Positions 29,644 through 42,059 of a stretch of DNA of 64,000 bases are shown piece after piece. The notes beneath the pieces are model-generated. The model searched no databases. It was not told the DNA's origin and was given only the letters and a program-made list of their open reading frames with translations. Both the position numbers and the translations under genes were made by a program. The stretch comes from Campanula takesimana (Eukaryota > Streptophyta > Magnoliopsida > Asterales > Campanulaceae): positions 413,228 through 477,227 of the forward strand of contig JAOWBW010001040.1 in the NCBI GenBank assembly GCA_026119855.1. Direction: 5' to 3'. Within the stretch, counting starts at the first letter, position 1. Each line of letters opens with the position of its first letter.

Positions 29644-31784
29644 TGTCGCGACCCCGGACCCCGCGGGCCCGAGACCGCGATCTGGACGTCGACTCTAAAA
29701 CCAAAACTGAGAAATACGAAGTTAAAAATTCCATTTGATACCAAAAGGTAGAGATCCAAAGTTTTACAAAACCAAGTTTGATAAAGAAAATCAATTACAA
29801 CTATCATAAACTTCCACAAGTTTATGCCCAACAAAATACAATTTTACAATTCTTAGTGACGTCATTGTTTGGTACAACTACCCCAAAATGGTTACACATT
29901 TACATAATGTAAACCAACCTATATCAACCTTCCCCAAAAGAATGTATCCACCCTCGACGTCCTCTTTCTCGTGATCAGCGAGACTAATCCTTAGCACCTG
30001 GGGGGGTGGGGGTTAAGGAAAAACAAGGATAAAAGAAAAGGGGGTGAGATAAATCTCAATAAGTTACTAATGCAACTACATGACATGCTATGATGCAATA
30101 TACAATAAGCAATAATAAATATCACATAGCACATAGCACTTATCATATAACAGATAGCAGCGGAAATAAACATATAACAAAGGATATAGCCAAGGTTTTC
30201 CAAACCGGATCATCCAAATAAAGGATCGCTGCGCAGCTTCAATAATCAACAATTCATCATCTTCATAATAGCATGAAAGCCGAAGAGAAAACCCCAGTAC
30301 CAGAACCAATAACATAAAAGTGTCACAAGGGACAAGGACCATGACACAAAGTCATGCCCGTTAGCCAGATACATTCACAAAGGCCAGATACATTCACAAA
30401 GGAACGCTGACTTATCCTTTCCAAGGCCAATCTGGAGAAGGGGTATAGAAGGGGGCAAAACAATGGTCAACATTATAATGGACTTGGCTTTCCCATTATA
30501 ATCTTTCCCATCGCCCAAACACACACAAAATACCAGCTGGACTTTCAAATAAATGCTAAGTAATAATAATTTAGCATGAATGAACAACTCAAGGTTCCAA
30601 AGTAGGGAACCAATCAAATTAAGTTACCACAAAGGTCAACCAATGCAAACGGCACATCAAAGATGAACTACATTACCAAAACGGTACTTAAATAAATTTC
30701 ACATCATATTTATTCACAAAAGAATCAAATCCACACAATAAAGTGTTCCACGGTGTTATCTTAAGTTAATTAGAAGGATTAAACCTAAACTAGTTAAGCC
30801 TTAAGTCTTAAACCAAGCAAAAAGGTCAAATTCCTGGAACAGGGGGCGGGCGGGCGCCTGGGCATAGGCAGGCGCGCGCTTGAATGGACAGAAGGTCAGG
30901 CGCTAGAAAAAGTGGGAGTAGGCGGGCGCCTGGGAAGGGGCAGGCGGGCGCCTGGTCTACGGGCTGGGGGAAAACAGAGCTGGGTTCTTCACATTTCCTT
31001 GCCATTTTCATACCAATCCATAACACTCAAAATCAACACTCCCAAAACGATTCCTAAGGTGCCCAAACGTCATTTAACTAAAAAGGGGATCTTAACAACG
31101 CCCTTTATCAACTAAAATCAAGAATCAACACCAACATTCATCAATTCACCATTTTTACCCAAAACTCAAATAAAACTCCAAATCAATTCTAAACTCAACC
31201 AAACTTCAAATATAACAACAAAAGCATTATATGAACATAATATGAACATTTTAGCATCAAAATGGGGGAAAAGTAACTTACTTGAATTTTCTCAAAGTTG
31301 ATGGATTTCAATTCTTTTGATTCTACGCGATCCTATCGACGATCTAAACAATGTTCAAGTTTTAAGAAATGAATGATAATGAGAGGAAGATGGAGAAAAA
31401 GAAGAGAGAAGGAAGGGAAGAAAAACTTACCAATGCCAAGGAGAGAGAGAGAGAGTTGTGCTGGGAATGGGAGGGAGTAGGGTGAGGGAGATGGAGTGTA
31501 TGAGGGAGAAGGAGGTGTAGGGAGAGGGTAGGAGTAATTAAAAACTTGCACAAAGACCCCCTCCTCAATACTACCCAACTCAAAACTCCCCACTAACAAC
31601 TAAGACCCAACAATTCTACACTAGCACAAATGACCCTAATAAAATGCTAGGCATAAATTATAACACATAAATTGCACACATAAATATTTAAATAAATAAT
31701 AATTTAAATAAATAAATAAGCAAATAATTAAATAATAATCATTCAATTACTAATAAAATAGAGCCTAGATTTCGGGTCGTGACA
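29644..31784 (-). repeat. 3' LTR of the chromovirus
   Basis: 2141 bp, TGTCGCGACCCC ... GGGTCGTGACA. Compared with the 5' LTR it has an extra short duplication (CCAGATACATTCACAAAGG near 30365-30401) and scattered substitutions. It has a cluster of GGGCGGGCGCCTGG motifs at 30840-30960 and AG-rich runs near 31375-31460. A polypurine tract (minus-strand AAGGGGAAGTGAG) lies at 31785-31797. Confidence 0.92.
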
Positions 31785-31833
31785 CTCACTTCCCCTTAAA
31801 GAAAATTCGACCCGAATTTTAACGAGACTCACC

Positions 31834-34800
31834 TTAAACAAAAAGCCACGGAAATTTCCTCTCGATCTCATCTCGGAGCTCCCAAGTCGACTCCTCGATG
31901 TTATGATTCCTCCAAAGAACTCGAACCAATGAAATATTTTTGCTCCTCAACTCTTGGACTTTAGAATCTAAGATCCGAACCGGTCGTTCCTCATAAGTCA
32001 TATCGGGCTCAATATCTTCCGGTATCCTCGGTAACACGTGCGATGGGTCATGAACATACTTCCGAAGCATAGAAACATGGAACACGTTGTGCAACCGGTC
32101 TAAGGATGGCGGTAACGCAAGACGATACGCTAGAAGTCCAACCTTTCCAAAATCTCAAACGGACCAATAAACCTCGGAGCCATTTTTCCTTTCTTCCCGA
32201 ACCTACGAATACCCACCTTCGGAGACACTTTCAAGAATACCAAATCACCAACCTGAAAACTAAGATCTCGCCTTCGGTTATCTGCGTAGCTCTTATGTCG
32301 ACTCTGGGCTGTCTTCAATCTATCCCGGATAACTCTAACCTTTTCAAATGAATCCCGAAGCAAATCAATACCCACAATCTTCGCTTCACCAACCTCATCC
32401 CTACAAATAGGCGATCTACACTTCTTCCATACAAGGCCTCAAACGGTGCCATCTCGATACTAGCCTGATTACTGTTGTTGTAAGAGAATTCCACTAACGG
32501 TAGGTGCAAATCCCACGAATCAGAAAAGTCTATCGAACAAGCTCGCAGCATATCCTCCAAAATCTGAATAGTCCTCTCGGATTGACCGTCGGTCTGGGGA
32601 TGAAAAGCCGTACTGAATCGCAAATCTGTACCCAAAGCTTCCTGAAACGCCTTCCAGAATCTAGAAGTAAACCTCGGGTCTCGATCTGACACAATGCTAA
32701 CCGGAACCCCATGCAATCTAACGATCTCATCAATGTAAAGGGTCGCAAGCTTCTCCATCGAATACCTGATGTCAATAGGCAAGAAATGGGCACTCTTGGT
32801 CAATCTATCCACTATTACCCAAACACTGTCATACTTCCTACGGGTACGAGGCAGTCCCGTAACGAAATCCATAGTCACATGCTCCCATTTCCACTCGGGA
32901 ATCTCTAACGGCTGAAGTAGTCCCGCGGGTCTCTGGTGCTCGGCTTTGACCTGCTGACACGTTAAACACCTCGATACATACTCGGCTATTTCCCTCTTCA
33001 TATTAATCCACCAAAATTGTTGCTTCAAATCCTGATACATCTTCGTACTGCCCGGATGAATAGTATACCTCGATTGGTGACCCTCATCAAGAACTCTCTG
33101 TTTAATTCCATCAACATTCAACACATAGATGACCACGGAAAGTCAACACTCCACTCGAGCTACTAGAAAAATCCTCGAAGTTCTTTTCCTTCAATTTACT
33201 CATTATTTTCACCAACTCGGGATCTTCTTTCTGAGCTTCCTTTATCCTCTGGATTAGGGTCGAAGACACCCTAATATTCGCAAAAATAGCCCCATGTCTC
33301 GATTCACGAGGAGACCAATCTCGAACATCCTCAAGCATTTTCCATTCTCGAACCATCATCGAAGCCACATAAGACTTTCTACTAATCGCATCGGCTACCA
33401 CATTCGCCTTCCCCGGGTGATAAGAAATCGTACAATCATAATCCTTCAACAATTCCATCCATCGGCGCTGTCGGTTGTTCAACTCTTTCTGGGAGAAAAG
33501 GTACTTCAAACTCTTGTGATCGGTAAAAATTTCAAACTTCGCTCCATAAAGGTAGTGCTTCCATTTGTGCAACCCAAATACAATAGCCGCTAACTCCATA
33601 TCATGAGTCGGGTAATTCTGTTCACTAGGGGTCAACTTCCTCGAAGCATACGCAATTACTTTCCCATTCTGCATCAACACACAACCCAAACCCTCTTTCG
33701 AAGCATCACTGTAAATCACTAGGCCATCGCTCCCATTAGGCAAAGTCAAGATCGGTGCGGTAGTCAACCTCTTCTTCAATTCCTCGAAACTCTTGTCGCA
33801 TTTCTCGGTCCACACAAACGGAACATTCTTCCGGGTCAACTGAGTCATCGGAGTAGCAATCCTCGAAAACCCTTCAATAAACCTTCGGTAATACCCGGCT
33901 AAACCAAGAAAGCTTCTAACCTCTGTCACTGATTCGGGTCTCTTCCAATCCATTATAGCTTCAATCTTCGAAGGATCCACCGAAATCCCGTCTTTAGAAA
34001 TCACATGACCCAGAAATGACACCTTCTCGAGCCAAAATTCGCATTTACTGAACTTCGCAAATAATTTCTCCCTCGCAAGAACTGATAAAACTGTCCTCAA
34101 ATGTTGCTCGTGCTCCTCTCGAGATTTCGAATAAACAAGAATGTCGTCGATGAAGACTACCATGAACGAGTCAAGATAGGGGTGGAAAATCCGTTTCATC
34201 AAATCCATAAACACGGCCGGCGCGTTCGTCAACCCAAACGGCATAACCAAAAACTCATAATGACCATAACGAGTGCGAAAAGCAGTCTTCGGAATATCCT
34301 CCGATCGAACCTTCAACTGATGGTACCCACTCCTCAAATCAAGTTTAGAGAAAACCACGGACCCTTGAAGCTGATCAAACAAATCATCGATGTGCGGTAG
34401 AGGATACTTATTCTTCACCGTAACCTGATTCAACTTCCGGTAATCTATGCACAATCTCAAGGAACCGTCTTTCTTCCGCACGAATAAAACCGGTGCTCCC
34501 CACGGGGAAACACTAGGGCGGATAAACCCTCTATCAAGCAACTCTTGCAACTGAACTTTTAACTCCTTCAACTCTGCGGGAGCTAACCTATAAGGCGCTT
34601 TCAAAATCGGAGCCGTACCCGGCAAAAGATCTATACAAAACTCAATCTCACGATCGGGAGGCATATCATACTCGGTAGAGAAAACATCAGGAAATTCCCG
34701 AACTACCCGAACACTATCAAAACTAGGGGACTCCTTCCTAGTATCAAGAACACTAGCCAAATACCCCTCACAACCATTATGCAAAAATTTTCTCGCTTTC

Positions 34801-35363
34801 AAATAAGAAATTATGCGAACCTTTCTACTCAGAGGACTAGCCTCAAACACAAATTTAGGCACATCGGGAATAGAAAAAGTAACAGTTTTCTTACGGCAAT
34901 CAACGGAAGCATGAAACTTGCTCAACCAATCCATACCCAAAATGACATCAAAGTCTTGGATAGGAAGAACTACCAAATCCGCACAAAGGACACGACCACA
35001 AATAACCACATCACAAGCACGAAAGACTCGATCAGAAATCAAGCATTCTCCTATAGGGGTCGACACCTCTAGCACATACGGTAAAGACTCGAATGCAGCA
35101 TTTAACATGGAAGCAAATTGCACAGAAATGTATGAATGAGATGATCCTGGATCTACTAACGCTCGTGCGCTCACATTAGACACAGAAACAATACCTCCAA
35201 TAACGGATGGATCATCGGTAGCTTGTTGTTGATTCATGGCATAAACCTTCCCTTGAACTTTGGGCTTCCCAGCGGCATCCATTTTCTGACCCTGATTAAT
35301 ACCAACTCCTGACCCGGATGATTGACCTCGGTACCTCGTGCACTCTCTCCCAAAGTGCCCCAT
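31834..35363 (-). pseudogene. Chromovirus protease-RT-RNase H-integrase-chromodomain, frameshifted
   Basis: The main frame (35363 to 33111, about 750 codons) holds a zinc knuckle end, the protease (ALVDPGSSHSYIS), RT (LRLCIDYRKLN, RSGYHQLKVR, active site VFIDDILVYS), and RNase H (VIYSDASKEGLGCVL, FEIFTDHKSLKYL). A frameshift near 33115-33130 moves reading into 33136-32315 with the integrase zinc finger (CLTCQQVK) and catalytic core (HVTMDFVTGLP, IVSDRDPRF, HPQTDGQSERT). Two more shifts (near 32380 and 32110) separate the integrase C-terminus (QVGDLVFLKV, FIGPFEILER) and the chromodomain (VRVLWRNHNIEESTWELRDE). All domains are recognisable; the protein cannot be made as one chain. The chromodomain of this lineage is thought to steer integration to modified chromatin. 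Confidence 0.9.
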
Positions 35364-36289
35364 TTCACCACAATTGGTACACTTGCCTTGCTTTTTCCAA
35401 CACCTATCCTCCGAATGGCCTACCTTGTGACAAAAGGTACAAGGCTTCCTAATTTGGCTCCTTGGTTCCCGGAAGTGGTACCCGGGTTCCTTGGGATCGG
35501 TTGCCCTCGGGACTGAGATTGTCCCCCAAAGTTACCTCGATTATCAATCCTTGGTTGTGACTTGCTCTGCGCTCCTTGCTTACTCGGGTTGGCCACCTCG
35601 GTCTTTCTCTTATGTTCCCCAATATCTTGCTCTATCAAATAGGCTCGGTCCACCGCATCTTGGAAAGTCACAATCCGTTGAGCAATAAGTTGAGTACGGA
35701 TGGAGGTCTTCAATCCCCGAATGAATCTCATAGCCTTTTGTTCCTCGGTCCTCACCAAATAGTTGCAATACCGGGCTAATTCTATGAACTTAGCCGAGTA
35801 TTGTGCTATAGACAACACACCTTGCTCCAGGTTGAGTAGCTCGATCTCCTTTCGGTTTTGATCAACAACCGGAATGAAATGCTCCTTGAATTTGCGCACA
35901 AACAACCCCCACGCATACACCGTGTGAGTATCATCCCAAGTAGCTTTAATACCTTTCCACCAATGCTCGGCGGCTCCCACAAGCTTGTAAGCCGCAAACC
36001 GGACCTCGTCCTCATCCGTGCACCCAAACACATCATAAATCTTCTCCATCGAATCAATCCACAACTCAGCTTTCCTTACATCGGGCTCCCCATTGAATTC
36101 AACCGGTTTCAACTTCAGAAATTGCTCCAATCCATAGCGGGGTGGTGCTTGTTCTACCCTTGGACCTTGATCATGCATGGCCTTCATGGCCGCCTCGAAC
36201 ATGCCTTGAAACATAGCACGGGCTTCTTCCCTTGTATCATTCTGATTCTGTGCCCCACTAGTACCTCCTCTGTTTCTTCTTCCTGACAT
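35330..36289 (-). pseudogene. Chromovirus Gag, frameshifted before the zinc knuckles
   Basis: The ATG at 36289 starts MSGRRNRGGTSGAQ. The capsid part has FNGEPDVRKAELWIDSMEK, AAEHWWKG and FVRKFKEHFIP, typical of plant gypsy retrotrans_gag. The frame runs to a stop at 35420. The two zinc knuckles (CTFCHKVGHSEDRC and CTNCGEMGHFGREC) lie in a different frame that joins pol, so a one-base change near 35440-35465 separates them. Normally Gag, knuckles and Pol are read together in this lineage. Confidence 0.88.
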
Positions 36290-36396
36290 TGAGAACAATT
36301 ACCTGCATAAAACATCAACCGTTAATCACTCCGCACACTACTACCCACCTAGGTCATACTAATCCACCTATACTTATACATAGAGCTAATGCCATA

Positions 36397-36408
36397 GCTC
36401 TGATACCA
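36397..36408 (-). other. Primer binding site of the chromovirus (initiator tRNA-Met)
   Basis: Minus strand TGGTATCAGAGC, two bases after the LTR end. The 36290-36396 segment between it and gag is the short leader. Confidence 0.92.
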
Positions 36409-36410
36409 AC

Positions 36411-38531
36411 TGTCGCGACCCTGGACCCCGCGGGCCCGAGACCGCGATCTGGACGTCGACTCTAAAACCAAAACTGAGAAATACGAAGTTAAAAATTCCA
36501 TTTGATACCAAAAGGTAGAGATCCAAAGTTTTACAAAACCAAGTTTGATAAAGAAAATCAATTACAACTATCATAAACTTCCACAAGTTTATGCCCAACA
36601 AAATACAATTTTACAATTCTTAGTGACGTCATTGTTTGGTACAACTACCCCAAAATGGTTACACATTTACATAATGTAAACCAACCTATATCAACCTTCC
36701 CAAAAGAATGTATCCACCCTCGACGTCCTCTTTCTCGTGATCAGCGAGACTAATCCTTAGCACCTGGGGGGTGGGGTTAAGGAAAAACAAGGATAAAAGA
36801 AAAGGGGGTGAGATAAATCTCAATAAGTTACTAATGCAACTACATGACATGCTATGATGCAATATACAATAAGCAATAATAAATATCACATAGCACATAG
36901 CACTTATCATATAACAGATAGCAGCGGAAATAAATATATAACAAAGGATATAGCCAAGGTTTTCCAAACCGGATCATCCAAATAAAGGATCGCTGCGCAG
37001 CTTCAATAATCAACAATTCATCATCTTCATAATAGCATGAAAGCCGAAGAGAAAACCCCGGTACCAGAACCAATAACATAAAAGTGTCACAAGGGACAAG
37101 GACCATGACACAAAGTCATGCCCGTTAGCCAGATACATTCACAAAGGAATGCTGACTTATCCTTTCCAAGGCCAATCTGGAGAAGGGGTATAGAAGGGGG
37201 CAAAACAATGGTCAACATTATAATGGACTTGGCTTTGCCATTATAATCTTTCCCATCGCCCAAACACACACAAAATACCAGCTGGACTTTCAAATAAATG
37301 CTAAGTAATAATAATTTATCATGAATGAACAACTCAAGGTTCCAAACTAGGGAACCAATCAAATTAAGTTACCACAAAGGTCAACCAATGCAAACAGCAC
37401 ATCAAAGATGAACTACATTACCAAAACGGTACTTAAATAAATTTCACATCATATTTATTCACAAAGAATCAAATCCACACAATAAAGTGTTCCACGGTGT
37501 TATCTTAAGTTAATTAGAAGGATTAAACCTAAACTAGTTAAGCCTTAAGTCTTAAACCAAGCAAAAAGGTCAAATTCCTGGAACAGGGGGCGGGCGGGCG
37601 CCTGGGCATAGGCAGGCGCGCGCTTGAATGGACAGAAGGTCAGGCGCTAGAAAAAGTGGGAGTAGGCGGGCGCCTGGGAAGGGGCAGGCGGGCGCCTGGT
37701 CTACGGGCTGGGGGAAAACAGAGCTGGGTTCTTCACATTTCCTTGCCATTTTCATACCAACTCCATAACACTCAAAATCAACACTCCCAAAACGATTCCT
37801 AAGGTGCCCAAACGTCATTTAACTAAAAAGGGGATCTTAACAACGTCCTTTATCAACTAAAATCAAGAATCAACACCAACATTCATCAATTCACCATTTT
37901 TACCCAAAACTCAAATAAAACTCCAAATCAATTCTAAACTCAACCAAACTTCAAATATAACAACAAAAGCATTATATGAACATAATATGAACATTTTAGC
38001 ATCAAAATGGGGGAAAAGTAACTTACTTGAATTTTCTCAAAGTTGATGGATTTCAATTCTTTTTGATTCTACGCGATCCTATAGACGATCTAAACAATGT
38101 TCAAGTTTTAAGAAATGAATGATAATGAGAGGAAGATGGAGAAAAAGAAGAGAGAAGGAAGGGAAGAAAAACTTACCAATGCCAAGGAGAGAGAGAGAGA
38201 GTTGTGCTGGGAATGGGAGGGAGTAGGGTGAGGGAGATGGAGTGTATGAGGGAGAAGGAGGTGTAGGGAGAGGGTAGGAGTAATTTAAAAACTTGCACAA
38301 AGACCCCCTCCTCAATACTACCCAACTCAAAACTCCCCACTAACAACTAAGACCCAACAATTCTACACTAGCACAAATGACCCTAATAAAATGCTAGGCA
38401 TAAATTATAACACATAAATTGCACACATAAATATTTAAATAAATAACAATTTAAATAAATAAATAAGCAAATAATTAAATAATAATCATTCAATTACTAA
38501 TAAAATAGAGCCTAGATTTCGGGTCGTGACA
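36411..38531 (-). repeat. 5' LTR of the chromovirus
   Basis: 2121 bp, near-identical to 29644-31784 apart from a small number of substitutions and indels. GGGCGCCTGG cluster at 37585-37700. Flanked on the right by the target duplication GACAC. Confidence 0.93.
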
Positions 38532-38536
38532 GACAC

Positions 38537-38630
38537 AATCTCACAAAACCTATTGGTCTTACGTCACGCCGGACGGCCAAAGGATAGGTCTAACCTAATG
38601 GACTTATGTCATTCCGGACTGCCAAAGGAT
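38537..38630 (-). repeat. 51-bp repeat (block Y, second copy, right part)
   Basis: Resumes the 51-bp repeat interrupted at 29643 and ends with the same terminal variants as 28085-28135. Confidence 0.85.
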
Positions 38631-38689
38631 AATTTTTCGTACTTTTAGCTGGACTTACGAAGAACGGCCACGTTAACTTTCCAAATTCA

Positions 38690-39820
38690 AACTCTTAACC
38701 TGGACTTACGAAGTACGGCCGGGTCAAATTATATTCTTAACCTGGGCTTACGAAGTACGGCCGGGCTAAATCACATTTTCAACCTGGGCTTACGAAGTAC
38801 GGCCGGGTCAAATCACATTCTTAACCTGGGCTTACGAAGTACGGCTGGGTCAAATTACATTCTTAACCTGGGCTTACGAAGTACGGCCGGGCTAAATCAC
38901 ATTCTTAACCTGGGCTTAGTACGACCGGGCTAAATCACACTCTTAACCTGGGCTTACGAAGTAAGGCCTGGCTAAATTACATTTTCCACCTGGGCTTACG
39001 AAGTACGGCCGGGCCAAATCACATTCTTAACCTGGGCTTACGCAGTACGGCCGTGCTAAATCACACTCTTAACCTGGGCTTACGAAGTACGGCCGGGATA
39101 AATCACATTTTTAACCTGGGCTTACGAAGTACGGCCGGGTCAAATCACACTCTTAACCTGGGCTTACGCAGTACGGCCGTGCTAAATCACACTCTTAACC
39201 TGGGCTTACGAAGTACGGCCGGGATAAATCACATTTTTAACCTGGGCTTACGAAGTACGGCAGGGTAAAATTACATTCTTAACCTGGGCTTATGATGTAC
39301 GGCCGGGCTAAATCACACTCTTAACCTGGGCTTACGAAGTACGGCCGGGCTAAATTACATTTTCCACCTGGGCTTACGAAGTACGGCCGGGTCAAATCAC
39401 ATTCTTAACCTGGGCTTACGAAGTACGGCCGGGTCAAATTACATTCTTAACCTGGGCCTACGAAGTATGGCCGAGTCAAATCACACTCTTAACCTGGGCT
39501 TACGAAGTACGGCCGGGCTAAATCACACTCTTAACCTGGGCTTACGAAGTACGGCCGGGCTAAATCACATTTTCAACCTGGGCGTACGAAGTACGGCTGG
39601 GTCAAATTACATTCTTAACCTGGGCTTACGAAGTACGGCCGGGCTAAATCACACTCTTAACCTGGGCTTACGAAGTACGGCCGGGCTAAATCACACTCTT
39701 AACCTGGGCTTGCGAAGTACGGCCGGGCTAAATTACATTTTCCACCTGGGCTTACGAAGTACGGCCGGGCTAAATCACATTTTTAACCTGGGCTTACGAA
39801 GTACGGCCGGGTCAAATCAC
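38690..39820 (-). repeat. 42-bp tandem repeat (block Z, second copy)
   Basis: About 27 units of the same 42-bp repeat as 28190-29232. The order of variant units parallels the first block over much of its length, so it was duplicated as a block rather than grown independently. Confidence 0.92.
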
Positions 39821-40144
39821 AGAGCAGGTCTTACGTCCATCTAGGGACTGCCCGGTTTTGATTTTCATTGGGAACCTAAATTTTCTAAGTTTAATTCAAG
39901 TTGCATGATCCAAGAGGGGCATTTTTCGGGGGTATTTATGACATTGGTTGGAAAGGGGCTTTGAATGGGTAGGACCACAAAGCTAACTTTCAACAAGAAA
40001 TCATTAATTTTGGCAGGGCTAAAGTAGCCGTACGGCTAGGGGATGAAACACTCCTTTTTCATTCAATTTCATTCCAGGCCTGGTCATCTTCTTAAATGCC
40101 ACAATCTGAAGTGCATCATCTTCATTTCAGAAGCTTTCTCTTCC
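39821..40144. other. Spacer between B's repeats and its antisense ORF
   Basis: No tandem repeat. It holds the perfect palindrome TAGCCGTACGGCTA at 40025-40038 and a weak TATTTAT at about 39937. Possible promoter region of the antisense ORF, but without a clear TATA box like the one in C. Confidence 0.4.
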
Positions 40145-41647
40145 ATGGAGCCTTTTCTTATGGAAAAACCACCAAAATTGTCCAAAATCCATCAAGAATG
40201 CTTCGAGGGCAACCTTAGGCTTTGGATGCGGTACCATATGAGGAGTCACAAGGGAGTTTTCCGGTCCAAATTTGGCCTCCAATCCCTATGGTCTCTCAAG
40301 GATTTCATTCCGGATCTTGAGCTATTAAGAGCTGCTGCGTCCTTTTGGGATGTCAGGAGACATGTATATTGCTTCTCCTATAACGAAATTACTCCAACCT
40401 ATGAGGATTTCAAGGCTTTGGTGGGTGGCGTGGACACGGAGGTCGTTGCTCTCCCCTCGGTTGATGACATCATGTGCGTCGAAAGGCTGGTCTCTCTCCT
40501 TAACATTCCTTTGGAAGAGGCCCAATGCATGGTCCTTAATCACACTTTCATTGACATTTCGGATCTCTCTGAGAAGTTCATGGATCGCACGGATGAGGCT
40601 TCTTGGAATGCTTTTGGTTTGTGCATTCTTGCCTTTTTCTACATGGTTGGCTCCAAAGGTACTTGTCATAGGGTTTTACTGAGTGTCCTTGAGGAGTGCC
40701 ATGCGGGGAAGGATATCGTCCCCTTGATCTTGGGCGAAATCCTTCATGGCATAGACCGCTTGGCTTTGGGAGACGGCTTCATGCGTAGCGGTAGCCCTGC
40801 CTTACTCACTTTGTGGTTGAGGGAGAGGTTGATAGCCATTCCCGAGGCTCCCATCTCTCACAGACCGTGGTCTTATTCCTTGAGAGGCATCCTCTTGGAT
40901 TTCACTCAGAGTGACTGGGAGGCCTACATGGCTCGCCTCACGACTGCCGAGATCCGTTAGTCAGTCCCACATTGGCGTATCAGCTCGGTGCGGGAGTATC
41001 AGGATAGTTCCCCTTTTGTTCAGGTGCCGGGACTCTTGGGATCGTCTTACTACATCCCTTCTTTGGTCCATCGTCAGTTTGGATTACTGCAGACTCCACT
41101 GTTGGAGTGGTCGGGTGTTAACTCGGAGCATTTGAGGCTTCCGCCCTTGTCTATGTGGGATTCTTCCACTATTTTACTTCTTTCCCGATTGTGGACTTGT
41201 TCCCTCTTTCCGGCTCGGGTACTTCTTGGGCGTGCGGCCAGCATGGTTCTAACCACGGTCTACTTGGACTGGTATGAATAGACTATAGGACAGACTCAGA
41301 GGCTCATTGAAGAGAGGCGTGAGGATATTCTTGGTGGGACTCATGACCCTAGTAGGGTTTTGAGGGAGACCGAGGCCGTGGCAAGTGGCCATAACATTAC
41401 TGGAGACATTGTCGAGGACTATCAAGTCTTGGCTGATAGAAGAATGGCTGCGGTGCCTTGGGCAGGGGCACGAATGGAAGATCTTCAAGCTCGGGCCATT
41501 GCCAATGCAGCTTTGAGGGCAACCGGGCTGGTTGAGGATGTCGGGAGGATACCCAATCATGGAAGGGAGGAGGTCGGCATCTTTGAGGTGAAGAAAAAAA
41601 AGACTCGACGAAGTCAGAAGAAGAAGTGGAGGGACGAGGAACAGTGA
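40145..41647 (+). pseudogene. Antisense extra ORF of element B (DUF7745 / plant mobile domain-like)
   Basis: Runs opposite to gag-pol, downstream of it. The ATG at 40145 (MEPFLMEKPPKLSK) is preferred, though the frame is open from an ATG at 40043. The frame continues to 41647 (about 500 codons) but has in-frame TAG stops at 40958 and 41279. Landmarks: ASFWDVRRHVYCF, EITPTYEDFKALVGG, ILHGIDRLALGDGF, SGSPALLTLWLRERL, and a basic tail (KKKKTRRSQKKK). The antisense ORF of element C has the matching series in the same order. I believe the family is the plant mobile domain/DUF7745 group often carried by Tat elements; that assignment is from memory. Role in the element is unknown. Confidence 0.72.
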
Positions 41648-41871
41648 CAGTCCTACATTTCCATGTATCCACCCATTGACATTGCAGAAACATTAGTTCA
41701 TTTTAGGTGTCTTAATTATGTCTTAAGCATGTTAGTTGAGTCGAGAGTATATCGTGCTTGAACTCATCAAAGAAGTGTTTTAACTGTAATGAAAATGGTT
41801 ACTTATGAAGCCAATTTATGTTCACATGGAGTTTTTGCTCAAAACCAAATTTGATTTTTATTCATTTTTTA
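41648..41871. other. Short non-coding stretch after B's antisense ORF
   Basis: AT-rich, no ORF or repeat that I can support; probably contains the 3' ends of both converging transcripts. Confidence 0.4.
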
Positions 41872-41944
41872 GACCGGACCAATAATTGGCTTCCTACGTT
41901 CCCCTTTTACAAATGAGACTAAGGGGCTCAGGTCATCGTAGTTC
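41872..41944 (-). ncRNA. Candidate structured RNA motif M2 after pol in element B
   Basis: Minus strand: GAACTACGATGACCTGAG, inner stem CCCCTT/AAGGGG with a longer loop, AACGTAGG, and the end TGGTCCGGTC. The outer stem CTACG/CGTAG is kept. It sits downstream of pol and of motif M1, as in element C. Confidence 0.55.
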
Positions 41945-41980
41945 ACTTTTTACAAATTTTGGGTGTGACCCTGTTTTTTT

Positions 41981-42012
41981 TCTAGACCGCCCAAATGGGT
42001 TTTCAATCTAGG
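41981..42012 (-). ncRNA. Candidate hairpin motif M1 after pol in element B
   Basis: Minus strand: CCTAGATTGAAAACCC-ATTT-GGGCGGTCTAG. Outer stem CTAGA/TCTAG and inner CCC/GGG are kept while the loop differs from the GAAA of A and C. An A-tract (T-run 42038-42055 on plus) precedes it and CAGGGT follows. Confidence 0.55.
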
Positions 42013-42059
42013 TGGTATATTCTTTTAGCACCTACAGTTTTTTTTTTTTTTTTTAAACA

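Larger units (their letters stand above)
29644..38531 (-). mobile_element. Full-length Tekay/Del-type chromovirus (Ty3/gypsy)
   Basis: 8888 bp with both LTRs and the target duplication GACAC (29639-29643 and 38532-38536). Minus-strand order: 5' LTR, tRNA-Met PBS, gag with two zinc knuckles, protease, RT, RNase H, integrase, chromodomain, 3' LTR. The gypsy domain order with a C-terminal chromodomain and motif HNVFHVSMLRKY places it in the Tekay/Del chromoviruses, which often insert into heterochromatin. The coding part has several frameshifts although the LTRs are very similar. Confidence 0.94.

Noticed and set aside
39053..39844. Protein with 14-residue repeats (NHTLNLGLRSTAG type)
   Set aside because: It is the 42-bp satellite read in a stop-free frame; neighbouring units with small deletions break it.
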